The notes under the pieces were generated by a model. That model made no database searches. It was given only the letters and a program-made list of their open reading frames with translations, and was not told where the DNA came from. Shown piece by piece: positions 48,849-63,483 of a stretch of DNA of 64,000 nucleotides; positions within the stretch are counted from its first letter, which is position 1, and every line of letters starts with the position of its first letter. The position numbers were made by a program, and so were the translations under genes. The DNA comes from Trogon surrucura (taxonomy: Eukaryota > Chordata > Aves > Trogoniformes > Trogonidae). Location: positions 43,061,014-43,125,013 of the forward strand of contig CM036618.1 in assembly GCA_020746105.1 (NCBI GenBank). The letters are read 5' to 3'.

Positions 48849-51800
48849 AGCTAGAGCAAAACATACAAATTGTTATATTGTCCTGTGTTTAACAACTGCA
48901 TAGGAAACTTAAGAGTTGATTTTTATAGTATGTTATTATTTTTAATGTAGAAAGCATCTTTATTTCTCGAGCAGTAAGATCACCCTTTTTTCGCCCCAGT
49001 CACTCAGGTCTGTGTCAGTTGTTTCATATGAAGGTCAGGATGCTTTTTAAATTTCATTGCTATCATGCACAGATACCTGAAGTACAGTAGTCCCGTGAGG
49101 TGAACACACTAACATGTCATATACTGATGTGGTTTTAGAGAGGAGTGGCTGCCTTTTAGTTCCACAAGCATATATTTTTCTGATTTACATTCAGCTCTTG
49201 TACTCACTTTCTGCAGAAGCACTACATAATTTAGTGAAGGGAAGAAAACACCAGCCTAGCTCTACGTACAGTAAGAATCTTATTGGCATGTGTTATTTTT
49301 TCTCTGCCTAGAAGAGGATAGAGAGGCAGAGGGGACGAGATAGGAGCATGATTATGTCTTACCATTCATTTAATTTTTTTCTCATCATGAATATGTTCTT
49401 TCCTTATGACCCCTGCAAAATGGCATTACCATTAGATGGTAAGTGAACAGACCTCTCTAAAAATATAACATTTTAACAAATTGTTTAGCAATGACTGCAT
49501 GCAACTGTCAGGCAAAAACACTGATGAGGATGACAGAATTTCAATACAGAATGTGAAAGTATTAAAATAATCTGAGGATTGACTGGAAAAGAAAAGCCTG
49601 ATTAAATTTTCTTGATAGCTTCTGAGGCAGAAAAGAAACCAGACGTCTCTCTGTCTATATTTGTTACTGGAATCTCTGTTCATTCTTCCTGGCTACTGTA
49701 ATAGAAGGGGGATATTGTCTCCTCTTGGGAACTGAGAGGCTCAGCCTGGAAGATATTGTCACTCTTCTGCTATTGAGTATGAATTTCTGTTTTTAAGAGA
49801 GGATGGGATAAATGTTCTCAACCTTTGCCCAAAACTAAAAATAAATCTACTATTTCCCCCCTCTTTGCAGGGATTAGAGGCACTGAAATTCTGTAAAAGA
49901 GGTAGTTTTTAAAATTCCAAAGTTCAAGTCGAATAGTAGTAAGGGAGGTCAAGGGGTGTCTAAACCTGGTCCTAGAAGATAAAGAAGTGGAAGCATTCAG
50001 ATTAGCATCCACAGTATCTTTTTTATTTTAATTAGAACGAGATTTTAGGGCTCACTCATCACTAATTCGCGCAAAACATAGTTTAACAGTCATATCAATT
50101 GTTGTCTGCTAATATCTGATGGCTTTTCCTTTCATTTTTATTGTTTCACCGAATGTTTGACACTAGCTAAAACTAGATGGAATAGAGGATTGATGAGACA
50201 TAAAGTCTTACATTTCAGTTTTATAATTTTTCATTAAAGGTGATGGTAAAGGAAAAGGGAAACCCGGGAAATTATCTAGATAATTGCTAGAATATCTGCT
50301 AAGTGGAGACAAAATTTTCTAAAAAGCATTCTTATTTTCTATGGAATAAAACTTAAGTTGAGATTTAAGGCACAAAGGATAGGACTCCATTCTCTTACCT
50401 TTAGGCATGTGCACTGCCCATGACTAATTTGATGCTGACACTCTCCATCTAGTGCATATTAGATATCTACATTGCTTGTAATTTTTATCAAAGTATAAGG
50501 CTTTACTAGTCTTAAGCATAAGACTGTTAGTTGTCTTAAAGTGTAAAAGTGTGTTTTACGTGGGAAAAAAGCCTTATGATAACTAACTGAGACATAGGAG
50601 AGACACCACTGTAAACATCTGCATTTAATGGGATTAATCTTTCTTGCGATACCTATTTCCCATGGACCTGGTCCACACAAACTTCAAGTCTGTCAGGACC
50701 CTGTCAGCAACTGAAAAAGGTGCCATTTTATCATAACTACAGAGGACACTAAACCCATGTCTATGATAGCATTTTTGTCATTATGGCCATGCCAGTTAAG
50801 GGATATGATGTTTAGTGACATTTTTATACTGACAAAACGTAATATATTATGTAACAAAAGATAAGCAACTAGACTTACGACTTCAACTTTTATGCATATA
50901 GAATATTTTGCATTGGCAAAATATCCCTTTTGCTGCTAAGAAATGCATATCTGTTCTTGGGAGGTCACAGAATCACAGAGTGATATAATGAAGACAACAC
51001 AGTGAAGAGAGGGAGATGAAAACACTGTCTCTCTAATGTAGTTTGTCATGTTTGCTTTGTCCTGGAGTTGACCACTGAAAATACTCTGTCTAATGTTCTT
51101 TGACTCCTCTTTGCTGAGGGAAAACAAAACAAAATAAGGGATATTGACAAGCCTAGGAAGTAGTACACAGGGAATAGTATCCTTCTGGAAAAAAAAAATT
51201 TGCAGAATTTATTAGCTGTTTCTTAAAAGTATGTGGTTCTAGGAAAAAAAAAAAAAAGTGAAATAGCCCTATGCTTCTGGGAAAAACAAAAAAGAAGAGA
51301 CAAAGCTTCCTGATTTTCTCTCCTAATACTGACCTAGTCCCATGTTTTCAAATGTTGCTATGATTTAATTATAATAAGAATGAACTTATGAGGTGGCAGA
51401 ACTTCAAATTTTTGAAATGTAAAAATACACCAAATCCTTAATAAACCGAATACAGTCAGCTCTGATCTTTTCAGTTGGCCTTTGATTACTATATGAAGAT
51501 GCTAAATGTACTGGAACTGTTCTCTAGCAGCGAGGCCGCAGAGTGGCTGCATGCCCACACCTACAAAACAAATGGCTGCATGAAAATCAACCATTGGATG
51601 TGGTCTCTAACACCGTGTTTGTGCCTTTAGCCATGTGTGCTTGAGCCAAGACTGTGTCAGGGAACGTTTAAACGGCATAATCATTTGTACTGGTATCCAG
51701 CATGGAGCTCATGACATTTTACCTAGCATTTTTAAAATATATATTACTATCACAGGAAGGATTTCCCATGAAATGATGTTTCTGAACTTGAAGCTATTGC

Positions 51801-54585
51801 AAGCAGCACTTATGTAAACTCTTCCATACTTGTGCAGATAGCAACACTTAAACAGCTATGGAAAAAGCTATGTGCCTAAATGGGCAGTACAGACATCTTC
51901 TCATAGGTATAAGTGTGCAGAATTTCAGGGGTTTGTTCTTCAAAACATTGGATGTGAGAGAATAGGGGTAATTGGATGTAAATCCCAGCGTTCGCTATGA
52001 AATCACACAATTGTGTGACACAGGAAGAAAGTTAGCTAAACAGAAGTACAACAGCAATTGCAGGTGAAGAATATGATCTCCGTTCCAGCACTTTGCCAGT
52101 ATGCTAATGCAACATCATACCTTTTGGGCACAATGCCATGGAAATATTAGCAATTAAAATGATCAGAACTTTCAGTTCCATGTCTCAGAAACAAAAAAAA
52201 CCAAATGACCTTCATAGATACAAAACAGTAGCTATACTTTACTATTGACATGGAAGGAGGACTGCAGTATAATGTCTTTTTCTCTTTCCTCCTACAACAT
52301 CCCTGTGTTTTTTTCTGGAAGCCTGAATGATTCTTTTTCTGTATAATTTTTGAGTTCTGGTTGATGTTATAATGCAATTTCTTTGATTTGCTAGTGTCTT
52401 CTGGTATTTCTGAAATAGTTTGTGTGTAAGCTCCTTCTACTTTAAGGAAAATGTTGTGTTGCTGGTCATATGGCTTTTTTTCAGGTGGAAACACAGTAGT
52501 GGATTAAATACAGCTTGTGAAAATCAGAGATAGTTCTAGATAACTCTGTGCATGACTGGCATTTGAGCACTGGGAAAATCATCTAGGGGCAGAAGAAAGG
52601 ACATGGTTACTAGCGTATAAACTGTAGAGACTCATTAAGATATGGAAAATGGAAGAGGTGATGAACAGACTGGTTTCTTACTAGAAAAAGACTAAGGAGA
52701 GGAGAAGGTGAATTGCTTGACCTGACCATCCAAAGTCAAAACGGAAGATCTGAGATGGAAGGAAGATATTGTTAGAATGGCAAGCCATGATTTAGGAGAG
52801 AAAGATTGTCAGCAACCTTGGAGAATGTGCAAGAGTGCTGTGAAGGAGAAGGGTGAGCAATCAAAGTCAGGGGTAGAACAGATACGCACATTTCTTATGC
52901 TACTAAATAGAGATTGACAGAGCTTCAGATGTCACTGTATGCATCACATCTGTCAAATGTGTATGATGATACTAAACTGCAGACAGGACAATTAATTCCC
53001 TTACTGGGGTTTGAGAGAGTATGTACGACCTTCTCGGGGATCTGGAACTGGAAATGAATAGCACATACTTACACACCCCAAAGCCCAAGTTAGTGCTTAA
53101 AATCTTCCTCTCTCAAAGAAATGAAGGGCAGGTGTGAATCTACATTTGGCTCCCCTTGCAGCAGTATCTATCAGGGAGAGGTCAATGACGTGTAACTACC
53201 TGCTGGCCACTTATTCCTCCATCCAATGAGGCTCTGTTTCTCCTATAAACTCACAGCTCGGAGGGGTACAGTTGATTGGCTTTCCTTCTGTTCAGTTCCT
53301 CTTCTTTGATTTACAACAGTCTCCCACACCTTTTTCATAGGTCCTTTTCTAACTTCACTGATAAAGAATTTCTCTGTGTCCAATTAGTAAGGCTAGTATA
53401 TCAAGCTGGAACTAGATAATTAAAAGAATGAAAAGAGACAGAGTGACCTTGGTTCACAAACCTCCATGGGCAATTTATAAAACTTTAAACATTTCAAGGA
53501 AATGTATTAATATTATTATTTTATCTCTTGTTCATCAGAACACGGGTGATTGTTCTTATATAACTTCAAGGCCTCTCTAAAATCAAGAAAAAGATGAATT
53601 TATTTTTTTTTGTAACTCTCCTTTTGATAATTATACATTTCTAGGACAAAAATGCACTTTTCAAGTTTCCAAATGAGGGATTGACTTTACGGTATTTTAT
53701 TTAAAAACATATTATTTCTTTTGAAGGTACAACAGGTATTATGTTTTACCTGTTAGTCAAAACACTATGGCTGGCACCACTCTTAAGGTAAATCCAGAGC
53801 AATGGAAACCACTAAAAGCAGGAAATCTCATGCTTCATTTTACTTTACCTGCTCTCACAGATTTTTTAGGAGTAAAAGACAGTTATGTTACCTGGAGTAA
53901 AAGAAATGTTGTGGTGTAGCACATATTTGGATCTTCCATTTATGCAATTTAAATAATGCAGTATTTGTGCCCTTAGCAAAGAACAAGGGTCTGATTATAC
54001 AAGGTGCCAAAAAGTAATGGGAGAGGTGTAACTCTTAGGCTGGAAATTCCTCTTACCTAGCTGTAACCACCTAAAAGAGAGAAATGCAGTTCAGTTATTT
54101 CAGCTTCATTGATAGCTGGAAGAGGGAGATAGGCAGAGCTATTCAGAGCTGTCTTATAGCAAAAAGATATGTCAGGAAAAGTCTCTGTAGACATATCTGT
54201 CTCTCTGCCTGGCTGCTTGTCTCTCTTTTGATTATAATTGTAGCCCAGATGGCTAGGTTAGACTAGATGCTTGATTTTTATTTAGTTGTCTGAAGTTAAA
54301 GGAAGATAAAATCCACGGGAAAACTAGGCTGGCATAGCGTTGTGTTTGCAACAAGTTTAAAGAGATAAAGGTGTTGGTAAATTGTCTTACAGTCATGAGT
54401 TTGAACTTTTGCAACTATTTTTTTTTTTTAAAATAAGCACATAACCAATAAGAGTAATCTCTTGTTATCAGATGTGTAGGTCAAGAGATGTCAAAGGATG
54501 AAGGAAAATACTTATTACTGAAGACACATGCTTGCCTTTTAGATGCCTTGAGTTTCCAGTAGTATTAGATTATTTAGTCTCTGCT

Positions 54586-54698
54586 TCTGTGTGTGTTTGA
54601 TTCCAGGTATTAAGTTGTGCTCTGCTGGGCTAATCTATTTTTCTTTCCTCTGTGTATGTGTTTCTCCTCTGTGTGTGTGAGTTTGCATGTGTGTATGT
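54586..54698. repeat. Interrupted TG/TGTA-rich low-complexity stretch
   Basis: Several short TGTGTG runs, interrupted by CTCCTC and TATG, occur within about 110 bases. It is an imperfect microsatellite. Confidence 0.6.
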
Positions 54699-57600
54699 AC
54701 ACAAGATGAAGTTTGCTCAAAAAACTGACATTTAGCGGTATGGGCTGAAAACAGGTAAGTGTAAATATAAATATTTCTCTTCTCAGTAAACAATCAAAAG
54801 ATCAGTCTCTGGGATTTTACTCAGGAACTGTCCATTATATGACAGTGTTTCCATTTTGACTGCAGAAGAGTGGAATTTATCCACTTCTAGATAAAACACT
54901 TAACTCACAAAATTAAATACTTTTATTCTCTTAATTCCTTATGAAGGCTCCTGAAAATAGAAAGGGTGCTAAAATATTCCTAGGTACTTTTAGATGTCCC
55001 TGTGTATGTATGTCTAGAGGCTGAGACCAGAAGATTTTTCAAAAAGCTTTTCTCAAAATATTTCAGCAAATGAGCTTGTCATCATTAAAATGGTAAGTTT
55101 CACTGCCCAGAAATAAGAAGCATTTTCAGTCATGTGTCTCACCTCTGGGGTTTTGTTTTCTCCGTGTCTGATGTACTTTTTCAGATTTGCTTACTTCCAA
55201 GACATATTGCAAAGCTTGGACAGCAGGGTTTTGTTATGGTGTGCAGGCATAGTGTGCATCTCAGATTTTTAACACCAAGCTTTACTCTACCACTAGAAAA
55301 AAAAGTAAGAGCTGGTTTCTTACAAACAATGAAGTATCAACATTTTACTTGTAGGCACTGTTTAAGGCCCCACTTAAAACATAATGACAGACATAAAAGT
55401 CTGCCCTTAAAACCATTGCTGCTCCTAAATCTTCCCTACAGCTTTCAGATTTCCTTCCCTGTAGGTTAGCACTTTTCCTTTTACTGTTACATTCTCTCTG
55501 TGCATTTTTTTTGCTAGTTTTGAAATAAGCCTTCAAATTTACAATCTGTCTATTATTGGCACTCAACTATTAAACCCCTTCACAATTAAGTCACTCGAAT
55601 GTCTTGAGAATTTATTAGCTAGGAATTAACTCTTTGTTCACACATTTGCTATCTATGTTACAGCCCCCAGAGATTTTCTTCATAGATCTTATTATTCCGT
55701 AACGCTAATTGGTGCCAGTGGAGGACATTTAAATGCCAAGCTATTTTCGGTTGATCTACAGCTATTTCACTAATGAACTTGTAACATAAGCAGAATAAAG
55801 CCAAAGCTCAGACAGAAATGTATGGATTTGGATTTCTCACAAATGCTTCTGTTGAATTGGCAAAAGGGTAGACTTACTCATAAAATGCATGAACAAATTT
55901 CAGCTGGCCAATCAACATCTGTTAGAGAGATAAATGTGAGCCAAAATTCCTTGTTCTAATACTCAATATTTGGCCCAGAAAGGATGATTATTTAAACTTT
56001 GCATGGCTGAGTCCCAAATACAGTCTCAGAGCCAGCTAACCCAGCTACTAGAGAGGTAGGCCATATTCCATATCCTGCAGGAAGGATACTTGTTAAAGGC
56101 TTGTTTTCCTTTTAGTTCCATCTTTCAATTCTTTGTCATTTTTTGAAACCTGAATTCTCGTTTGCAGTACAGTAGCACTTTGAAGAGTTAATAAATGGAA
56201 TCGTGACTATTACACATTCTATTTAAAAGAATATGCAAGTAGTCAGATTCTTAACTGACATTTGGGTATAGCTCTTTGTAGAATCTATATGTATGAAAAG
56301 TCCGATAACAAAAAATACTGACAAAAAACAGGGTTTGAATGAATAAAAACTGTTCAGGAGAGATATCGATTTCAACATTCATGTTCAAAATATTAACATT
56401 TCAGTAGAAAAGTTCGAAGCTGATAAATGTATTTTTCAGTACTTTTCATTTTTTTGACAATTTTAAAATTTTCCAGTTTCACAACAAAGGCCTCTGTCAA
56501 AATACTGTCATTTTCTGTGGATACAGATTCAATATTCTGAGCTGCTCCCCTATAAACTTTTTCATTTCCTGAGCCTCTCATATTGGAACAATAGGTTAGA
56601 TGCTGAGTTGCTTTTTCCTGAACAAACCAAGAAAGAAAAACATTTCCTTTGGGAGACACTGCACTGCCTGCAGTACTCTGTCCTGCAGACTGCATTAAAT
56701 TATCTTTGAAGGTTATCAGTAATATTCTGCTGAATATCAAGAGGTGTCACTGTTGAGCAGTAAAAGACTCCTCCTTTGTTCAGTGAGCTGCCCTTGTGAG
56801 GTTTTTCTTACATTTAGTCTCTTGCAGATGTAGAAAATGGTCTCCAACCCAACCACTTATTAATGCTGAGATAACTTCACTTACTGCTGAAAGTACCCAT
56901 CCCATAGAACACAATAAGCAAATTTTGCTTGCTACAGTGGTCAAGGGGTAAAAAATTCTTAGGTCTTGCTTTATTCTAACTTCAACATTAATGCCATATT
57001 AAAAAAAAGGTCAATGTGCAGCTTATACACAGAAGTATGGATGAAGATATTCTTGTTGAGCCAAACAAACATATAGATCTGGCCTTCTAAAAACTCTGAA
57101 ACTGTCTGTTTTAGGAAAAGAAGGGTTTGAAGGAAGACACAAAGCAAATGGGGATGGCAATCCAACCTCAGGGGTGCTAGAAGCCCTGGTCATGCTGTGG
57201 GCTAGGTCCTGAACATTATGACATTTTGCTATAACTTTGCCACGACGGGCCTTTATAGACAGATTTCTCTCCCTGTGATCTTAGCTAATTCTACTCAGGC
57301 ATTATATATTTCAAGAGGTCACTTCTCATTTTTAAGGATAAGGAAAGTCCTCCTGTATTAATCATTGTGCCACAAAATCTGTGGGTTTTTTTTTTACATG
57401 CTATGGTCTTAAATTTTTTACACAGAAGGAGATGATATGAGAAAGCTCAGGTGTGTTCTTTCCTCATTCCCTGACTTGAAAAAAAAGAAATCTCTGCCCT
57501 CAGGTTTTCCCATAGGGCAGGAGCCCTGGGATCTCAGGGCCAAAGCCAATTTCAAATGCAAATGGAGTAGTCAGTGGTATAGCCTCAGCCAGTCTAAATT

Positions 57601-60252
57601 GAGATTTCTTAGATTACCTTCATCTTGGTGCAAATTCAAGTGTAGTTGCTGAACACTTGCTTGTGCTTCTCTTTGTTTACTTTAGGCTTAATGTTTTTTA
57701 AAGTTTTAATCTTACTAACAGAATATCTTTTATCTGCCATGGTGTAAAGCTGCTTATTGTTAAATTCAAATTCATGTTGCTTTTTGAAGAGTTTCATTGA
57801 AGACTCTCTTAGCTTGAGGTGCTTGTGGTTATTATATACCAAGTAGCACATGTAGAAGCTTAAAAAGAATGCACTCATTAATTTATTAAAATCAGCTTGT
57901 GAGTGTTCCATCCTTACTCCTTTTAGATTGACATGGAAACAAAATGAAATATGTTTACATGAAAGTATATTGAACCATTGATGTAAGAAAATTTTATCGT
58001 CCTGGAGTATCTTCAAAGGGATGGAAATCTTCCTCATGGGAAAAAAAGTAAAAGCTTTTTACCTTTTAATATAGCTATGAGGAATGACAGAGGTCAAAAG
58101 TTTTCCTTATGTGTACACAGTTATGGAGCCACAAGTCTCTTACTAAAATTGAAGTGAGGTGAAAGTCTGTGATGAAAGTACAGAGTTTGTTTTCAAATGT
58201 TTGTCATCTTTTTGACATGGTACTCTGTGTCCAACTGAAGAGCTAAATAACCCAGAAATACTCAGCCACAAAGGCATACATATCTCTCCGTGAGGAAAAA
58301 ACTTAGTCCTATTGATCTAGCAAAGTCTGGTCAAACTATAAGATGGAAACTCTTAGAGCTAAAGGGTATCTCTGTGTCAGGGAACATTTTGACCCCTTTG
58401 TGGTTCCTGGTATGGCAAGGGTTTTCACGGCACACTGACCCTGGAACCCAGAAAAACACTGACAGAGGGAGCAGAGAGGCAAAGAGGCAGTGTTTTATGA
58501 CATTGCTGCCCAGTTTTATGAAGGGGGATAAAATCAGAACATTTACATAAAAATGATTTAGTTCTGGTTTAGTTCTAACAAAGTTTGGCCTCTGGACTTT
58601 CTGTACATGTAAGAGGCAAATGGCAGGGGATTTTCAGGATGTTTTCTCCCTCACACCCCAATTACTAATTAAAAATGTATCTCTCTTCTCACTGGTGAGA
58701 AGTGCCTTATGAACTCAACCCTGGGTATGTGAGGGCACTCCCTAGACAGCTCTAACATCAATTTTGTGCTAGAACTTTACAGTGAGCTAATTGAATAAAG
58801 TGGTAATTGCACAAGCTCTTCGGCCTGTGGGGACTTGGTTCCTTGGTCTTCTCGTGAGATATAAGGCATTTAGCTACAACTTCCACAGTGGTTTCTCTTT
58901 GGACTGTGTGAGCTGATTTGGCCATTTTCTGCATCTCAACCCAGGCAGCCCCAGCTTTGTCCTGAAAGCATGTGTAGACCTGACGGCTTTAACTAACTGC
59001 TCTGAGCTGGCTCTTTGGGGCTGAGGCCATGTGGGTTTTCCTTGTGACAAAGGAAGAGAACTTGCTCAGAGTTTGGCTTGAATTCCTTGAGAAACAGAGA
59101 CCTTCTCACACTGCAAAACTTGTAAAGTTCAGTAGAGACAGACAGCACTTTGATACAAGCTTATTAAAAACATTAATTAGATCCCAGGACCATTTCCTAT
59201 CTTTTTACATGTATCTCTCCTTAGCCCTGAGTTTTCATGTGATCAAGTCCCTGAGAGGCTTGAAGGGCCACATCACTGATGTGAGGTTGCCTGCTTTCGT
59301 CCGTTTTTATCAATAGAATAGGGTTAATGCACTGATCTTGCTTCTCCCGCTGGAGTCTGCATTAATAATGAATCAAGCATCATTAACATATGTTCGAGAA
59401 TGTTTGGGAGTATTTAAGTTTCATTTTACATGAAGTGACAGCTCCTCTGAAATCACTCCTGTAAAGGAGACTCTTGCATCATGCAGGAGTTGATCAAACG
59501 GGAGACTCTGAAAAATAGGCAATCATGTAAGTCAAGATGTTCATAAACACATGTTAAATATAGAATTCCTGAACACGGAGATCATGCTGAAATAATCTCA
59601 GTTAAAACCAGAATAAACTAGTGGATATGCATTTAAGTATTAAAAAGGAAGAACTAATTTCTGAAAAATCTTTTCTTTGGGTCTTTTTTATATTGTGACA
59701 AAAAAGGCCTTGGGAGATCCCACATGTGAAAACAGGCTAAGAAATAAATAGAATTAGAACAATTGCCTGCATTCCCGTGTATGAATTAATGTCTATATTT
59801 CACGGTGTTTTGGTCTCCACATCTTCCAGGTGAAGCTAGAAACTGAAGGGTGTGGAGGGAAAAAACCCACAAAAATGATCAGCGGGAAGAAATGGTCTGC
59901 AAGGAAAGGCCTTTTTAGGAGTCAGAGAGACAACATGCTTACAGTGTTTACTGATGACTTAAGGACATATGGGAGAAAAGCCCAAGAAAATATTCAAATC
60001 CTGAAATCAAAATGGTGTACTATAGGAGAAGAAATAATCACCATAAAGAAGCTGAAGCCAAATACATAAAGAAAACAATTAGATTCTCTATGGCCTTGTC
60101 TCAAGGATGGATGTCTTTCCAGAAAGCGTGTTCCAGTCAATCACAACTCAGCAAAGGCAAAGCAAAGGGTTCAGTAGTTAGGTAAAATATTGGTGGTTTC
60201 AGTGCCCCCTAACCTACAGTTAAAAATGGTTGGCAGTTTCTACAGAAATGCA

Positions 60253-60433
60253 AGATATCCATGTTGCCTAGAGAAGCTGTGGAAGCCCCCTCCCTGGAAG
60301 TGTTGAAGGTCAGGCTGCATGGGGCTTTGAGCAACCTGGTCTAGTGAAAGATATCCCTGCCCATGGCAGGGGGTTTGGAACTAGATTATCATTAAGGTCC
60401 CTTCCAAGCCAACCCATTCTATGAATGTGTGAA
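60253..60433 (+). mobile_element. CR1 3' end, sense (~180 bp)
   Basis: The last ORF2 codons (LPREAVEAPSLEVLKVRLHGALSNLV-like, starting GTTGCCTAGAGAAGC) are followed by the 3' UTR (CCATGGCAGGGGGTTTGGAA, AAGGTCCCTTCCAAGCC) and a decayed terminus (CATTCTATGAATGTGTGAAC). It belongs to the LSNLI-type subfamily, like the copy at 27.9 kb. Confidence 0.88.
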
Positions 60434-62300
60434 CTTCATACCACTCAAAGCAATGTATTTATACTGCATTAAATGGAAAACCTAGGAATTCAGCATCTCC
60501 ATTATGGTTCGCAAACAGGAGATCCAGTGGTTCCTGGGGGACTCTCATTGGTCCATTGCAGGAGAGACATGATGTCTCTAGATACGGAGCAACACCCAAA
60601 GTGACCTAGAGACACTGAAGTTGCACTGTGCTGGCACCCTTTCCTCTGCGGCCTGGCACAGGATGGCAATGTTCTCTGCTTAGAAATATCGTGAAGTTCA
60701 GGAACCAGAATTTGGCTACATATGTTATAACTGGTCCCAAACTTTCTTCACTAAGAAAAGAGCACAAGGAATTATTTCTGAAAATGTAAACATACTTTTT
60801 AACTGTGAAAGTTAAGCTGGCATGCAGTGTGAATATATGGGTCACTGACAGTGTCAAGATAGTAGAAACTTGGCTATTGTGTTTTCTACAGCTTGTAATG
60901 TGGGGGAGATGCCTTGCATATCTTCAGAAATTATTCACTTTCATCAAAATAATGTACAAGTGTCAGCCGAGCACAGATATAAGAAAATTTTTTATCTAGG
61001 ACTGAAGAAGAAATGATTGCTTGAACCTATAACTTAAGTCTTAGCATTGATGCTGGTATAGACATAGAAAAAGAATTGTCCTCCCTTGAGTGAAGAAAAA
61101 TTGGACTTACCTCTGACAATATCGACTATATATATCCCTTCATTGTGATTCCTTTCGAAAAGTTTGGTAGAAAGTTTGAATGTGCTTTCTGCTTTTTATT
61201 CTTTTATTTATTCCAGTCCAGTAATTTTTTTCATTTTTTTTTCCTTCTAATTGCGAGATTCTTCTTCTCCCTTCTTCTATGTCTTTGAAAAATCTAAGAA
61301 AAGACCTGTTTATTTCTGTTGTGCTAATCCCTTTTTCACATGGTTGTGCACAATGCCTAAAACAATGAGAGCATCTGCATGTGGTCTGTGAATACATTTA
61401 TTCTGACAAGCTCTCAACAGACAAAACATGGAAATTACCATAGTCTACTTTATTATCTGTGATGAGTTTCCAGTTCCAAACTGCTTCTACACCCAGCATC
61501 AGCTCTCCATTTCCAATGGTAAAACTTCAATCAGTTGTGTTTATTTATTTTATAATGAGCAAAAACTTCTGTGCTTATTTCTCTAAGGTTCGTGTTTGTG
61601 GGAAGGGTACAATCACAAAACTGTAGTCTGAGAGGGGTCCCAAGGGTACCTGAGCTGGGAACATTTTTCTGCCTGTGTTGCTTTAGACACAGGACTATGA
61701 ATTATCTAGTTTTAGCCGAAAGTGAGTTGCCTTGCATGTAATTTAGTGGGAAGAAAGGAGGAGAGAAAATGTGTTGTTTCAAAGGATGTTTTTGGTGGGG
61801 GGAAATATCCAAGCATGAAAGCGGAGGACCCTACTAGGCTGTATCTTTTTTTACCTTGGACAGAGGTTAAGAGTTCAATCTTGCAAATTCCTATCTTTTA
61901 CATGGAGGTTTAAGATAAGCTCGTGTACCTTGCATTTGCAGCAGGATGAGATTCCATGCAATTACTTCTATTAAGTTGCTTCCACAGAATATATGAAGCC
62001 ATTAACATGTACATTTCTTGCTCACTGCAGTCCTCAAATCCCGAGAGGATCTACTTATTAAGGTGCTATCAAATGCCTTCAAGAACTAGTGTAGAAAACT
62101 AGCTAGAGTACACTTCAAGATCATTCCTCCCTTATAGTCCAGCTAAGAGTTTTGAACTGCATGTAATCTAAAACTCTTGTAGGAAAACTCTCCAATTTCC
62201 AGGGGAAAAAATAGCACTGAACAGGTTAAATAGCATTTATGTTTTAATACTTTCCTTTAGTATTACCTGTCAAAGATGTAACTCTGATTCAAATGTGGAA
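60434..62300. other. Unique sequence, no gene seen
   Basis: No repeat or coding exon recognised in this AT-rich interval. Confidence 0.5.
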
Positions 62301-62305
62301 TGAAC

Positions 62306-62638
62306 TTTATAAATATGTCAAGGGGGAATGTCAGGAGGATGGAGCCAGGCTCTTTTCAGCGGTGTCCACTGACAAGACAAGGGGCAATGGATGTAAGCTG
62401 GAACACAGGAGGTTCCATAAAAATATGAGGAAAAACTTTTTTACTGTGAGGGTGACCGAGCACTGGCACAGGCTGCCCAGGGAGGTTGTGGAGTCTCCTT
62501 CTTTGGAGACATTCAAAACCCGCCTGGACGCGTTCCTGTGCAATCTACTGTAGGTGATCCTGCTCTGGCAGGGGGGTTGGACTAGATGATCTTTGAGGTC
62601 CCTTCCAACCTCTAACATTCTGTGATTCTGTGATTCTG
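62306..62638 (+). mobile_element. CR1 3' end, sense (~333 bp)
   Basis: Starts at the [17 protein letters not shown] codons and runs through an uninterrupted ORF2 C-terminus to the stop at 62551-62553, the 3' UTR and ATTCTGTG repeats. TGAAC lies immediately before it (62301-62305) and overlaps its end (62639-62643), giving a possible 5-bp target duplication. Low divergence and the open frame suggest a relatively recent insertion. Confidence 0.92.
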
Positions 62639-62643
62639 TGAAC

Positions 62644-63483
62644 AGCCACACATTTGTATCACAGCATACACGTAACAATACAGGCTTTGGGGTGGTGAGA
62701 ATTAGAGTGAAGCTAAACTATGATTTTGTGCTGTAACACAAAGTACTTGCATTTGACAGATAGTAGTAAAGGACTTTGATTTATAGCAAAAGATGAATCT
62801 GAGAGTTACCTATTTTGGGTTAGCTTACTTGCTAATTGGTTTGATCTCCTTGTTTAGAGCAATTCCCTTTAAAAAATTCTCATCTTGATTAACATCATGA
62901 TTAATAGGTTCTCCACTGTACTCCACTTCTGCTTTCCATGTCAATGCTACTCATCTGGTATGAGTAGGGAAATACAGGGCCATGGCATAATATTTCTTTG
63001 TCTTCACTTTCTTTCTTATGTCATTGTGTATCTGAGTTTTTGCACTGATGACAAGGTTTTTGGGTGCCTATGAAGGGTATAATATTGCCATCTCATAACA
63101 GACTTCCTATTTATCCACCCTTACCTTTTACCAGAGGTTCCATCCACATCATGGAAACAGTAAAGAACAGCATTTATGGCCAAGTTTCAGCTGTTTCAAA
63201 CCACAGCTGCTAAGAAAAGAGTTATGTCCCTTACTGTCTGCCACTTTGCCATAGTAGAACCAGTGTGCAGCCATCAGGCTAAGAGGACTAAAAATACCTT
63301 GGAAAATCTGGTTGCAGTGACACAAGCTAGTAACTTCCCTGCCTACCTAACCTTCTTTTGTGCTGGAAGAAGAGTTAAATTCCTTCAGTCTGCCATCTTA
63401 GTGGAGGTAGGGGATGGAGATCCAGGCAGCAGCAAAGACGCAAGTGTTGTTGATGTATTAGAAATTAGGGTTCCTACATGAAC
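62644..63483. other. Unique sequence, no gene seen
   Basis: Nothing recognised. The frame at 63176-63481 is open for 101 codons directly before the CR1 start, but I see no CR1 ORF similarity in it. Confidence 0.45.

Larger units (their letters stand above)
35750..60252. other. 24.5 kb with no recognised transposon or gene
   Basis: I found no CR1, LTR, SINE or coding exon I could support in this interval. It contains simple sequences (poly-T at 39340-39357, a pyrimidine tract at 48780-48848, TG-rich DNA at 54586-54698). Scattered open frames of 60-133 codons show no recognisable domain. Base composition is uniformly AT-rich. It could be a large intron, a regulatory interval or a gene desert. 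Confidence 0.5.

Noticed and set aside
50965-50985. CACAGAATCACAGA as a CR1 terminus
   Set aside because: The match is only about 15 bases and none of the following CR1 3' UTR is present.
57636-58037. 133-codon minus-strand open frame
   Set aside because: Low-complexity lysine- and phenylalanine-rich translation typical of AT-rich non-coding DNA; no domain seen.
59821-60069. Exon-like segment after CACATCTTCCAG
   Set aside because: It has an acceptor-like start and a purine-rich open frame, but no donor, no partner exon and no recognisable protein.
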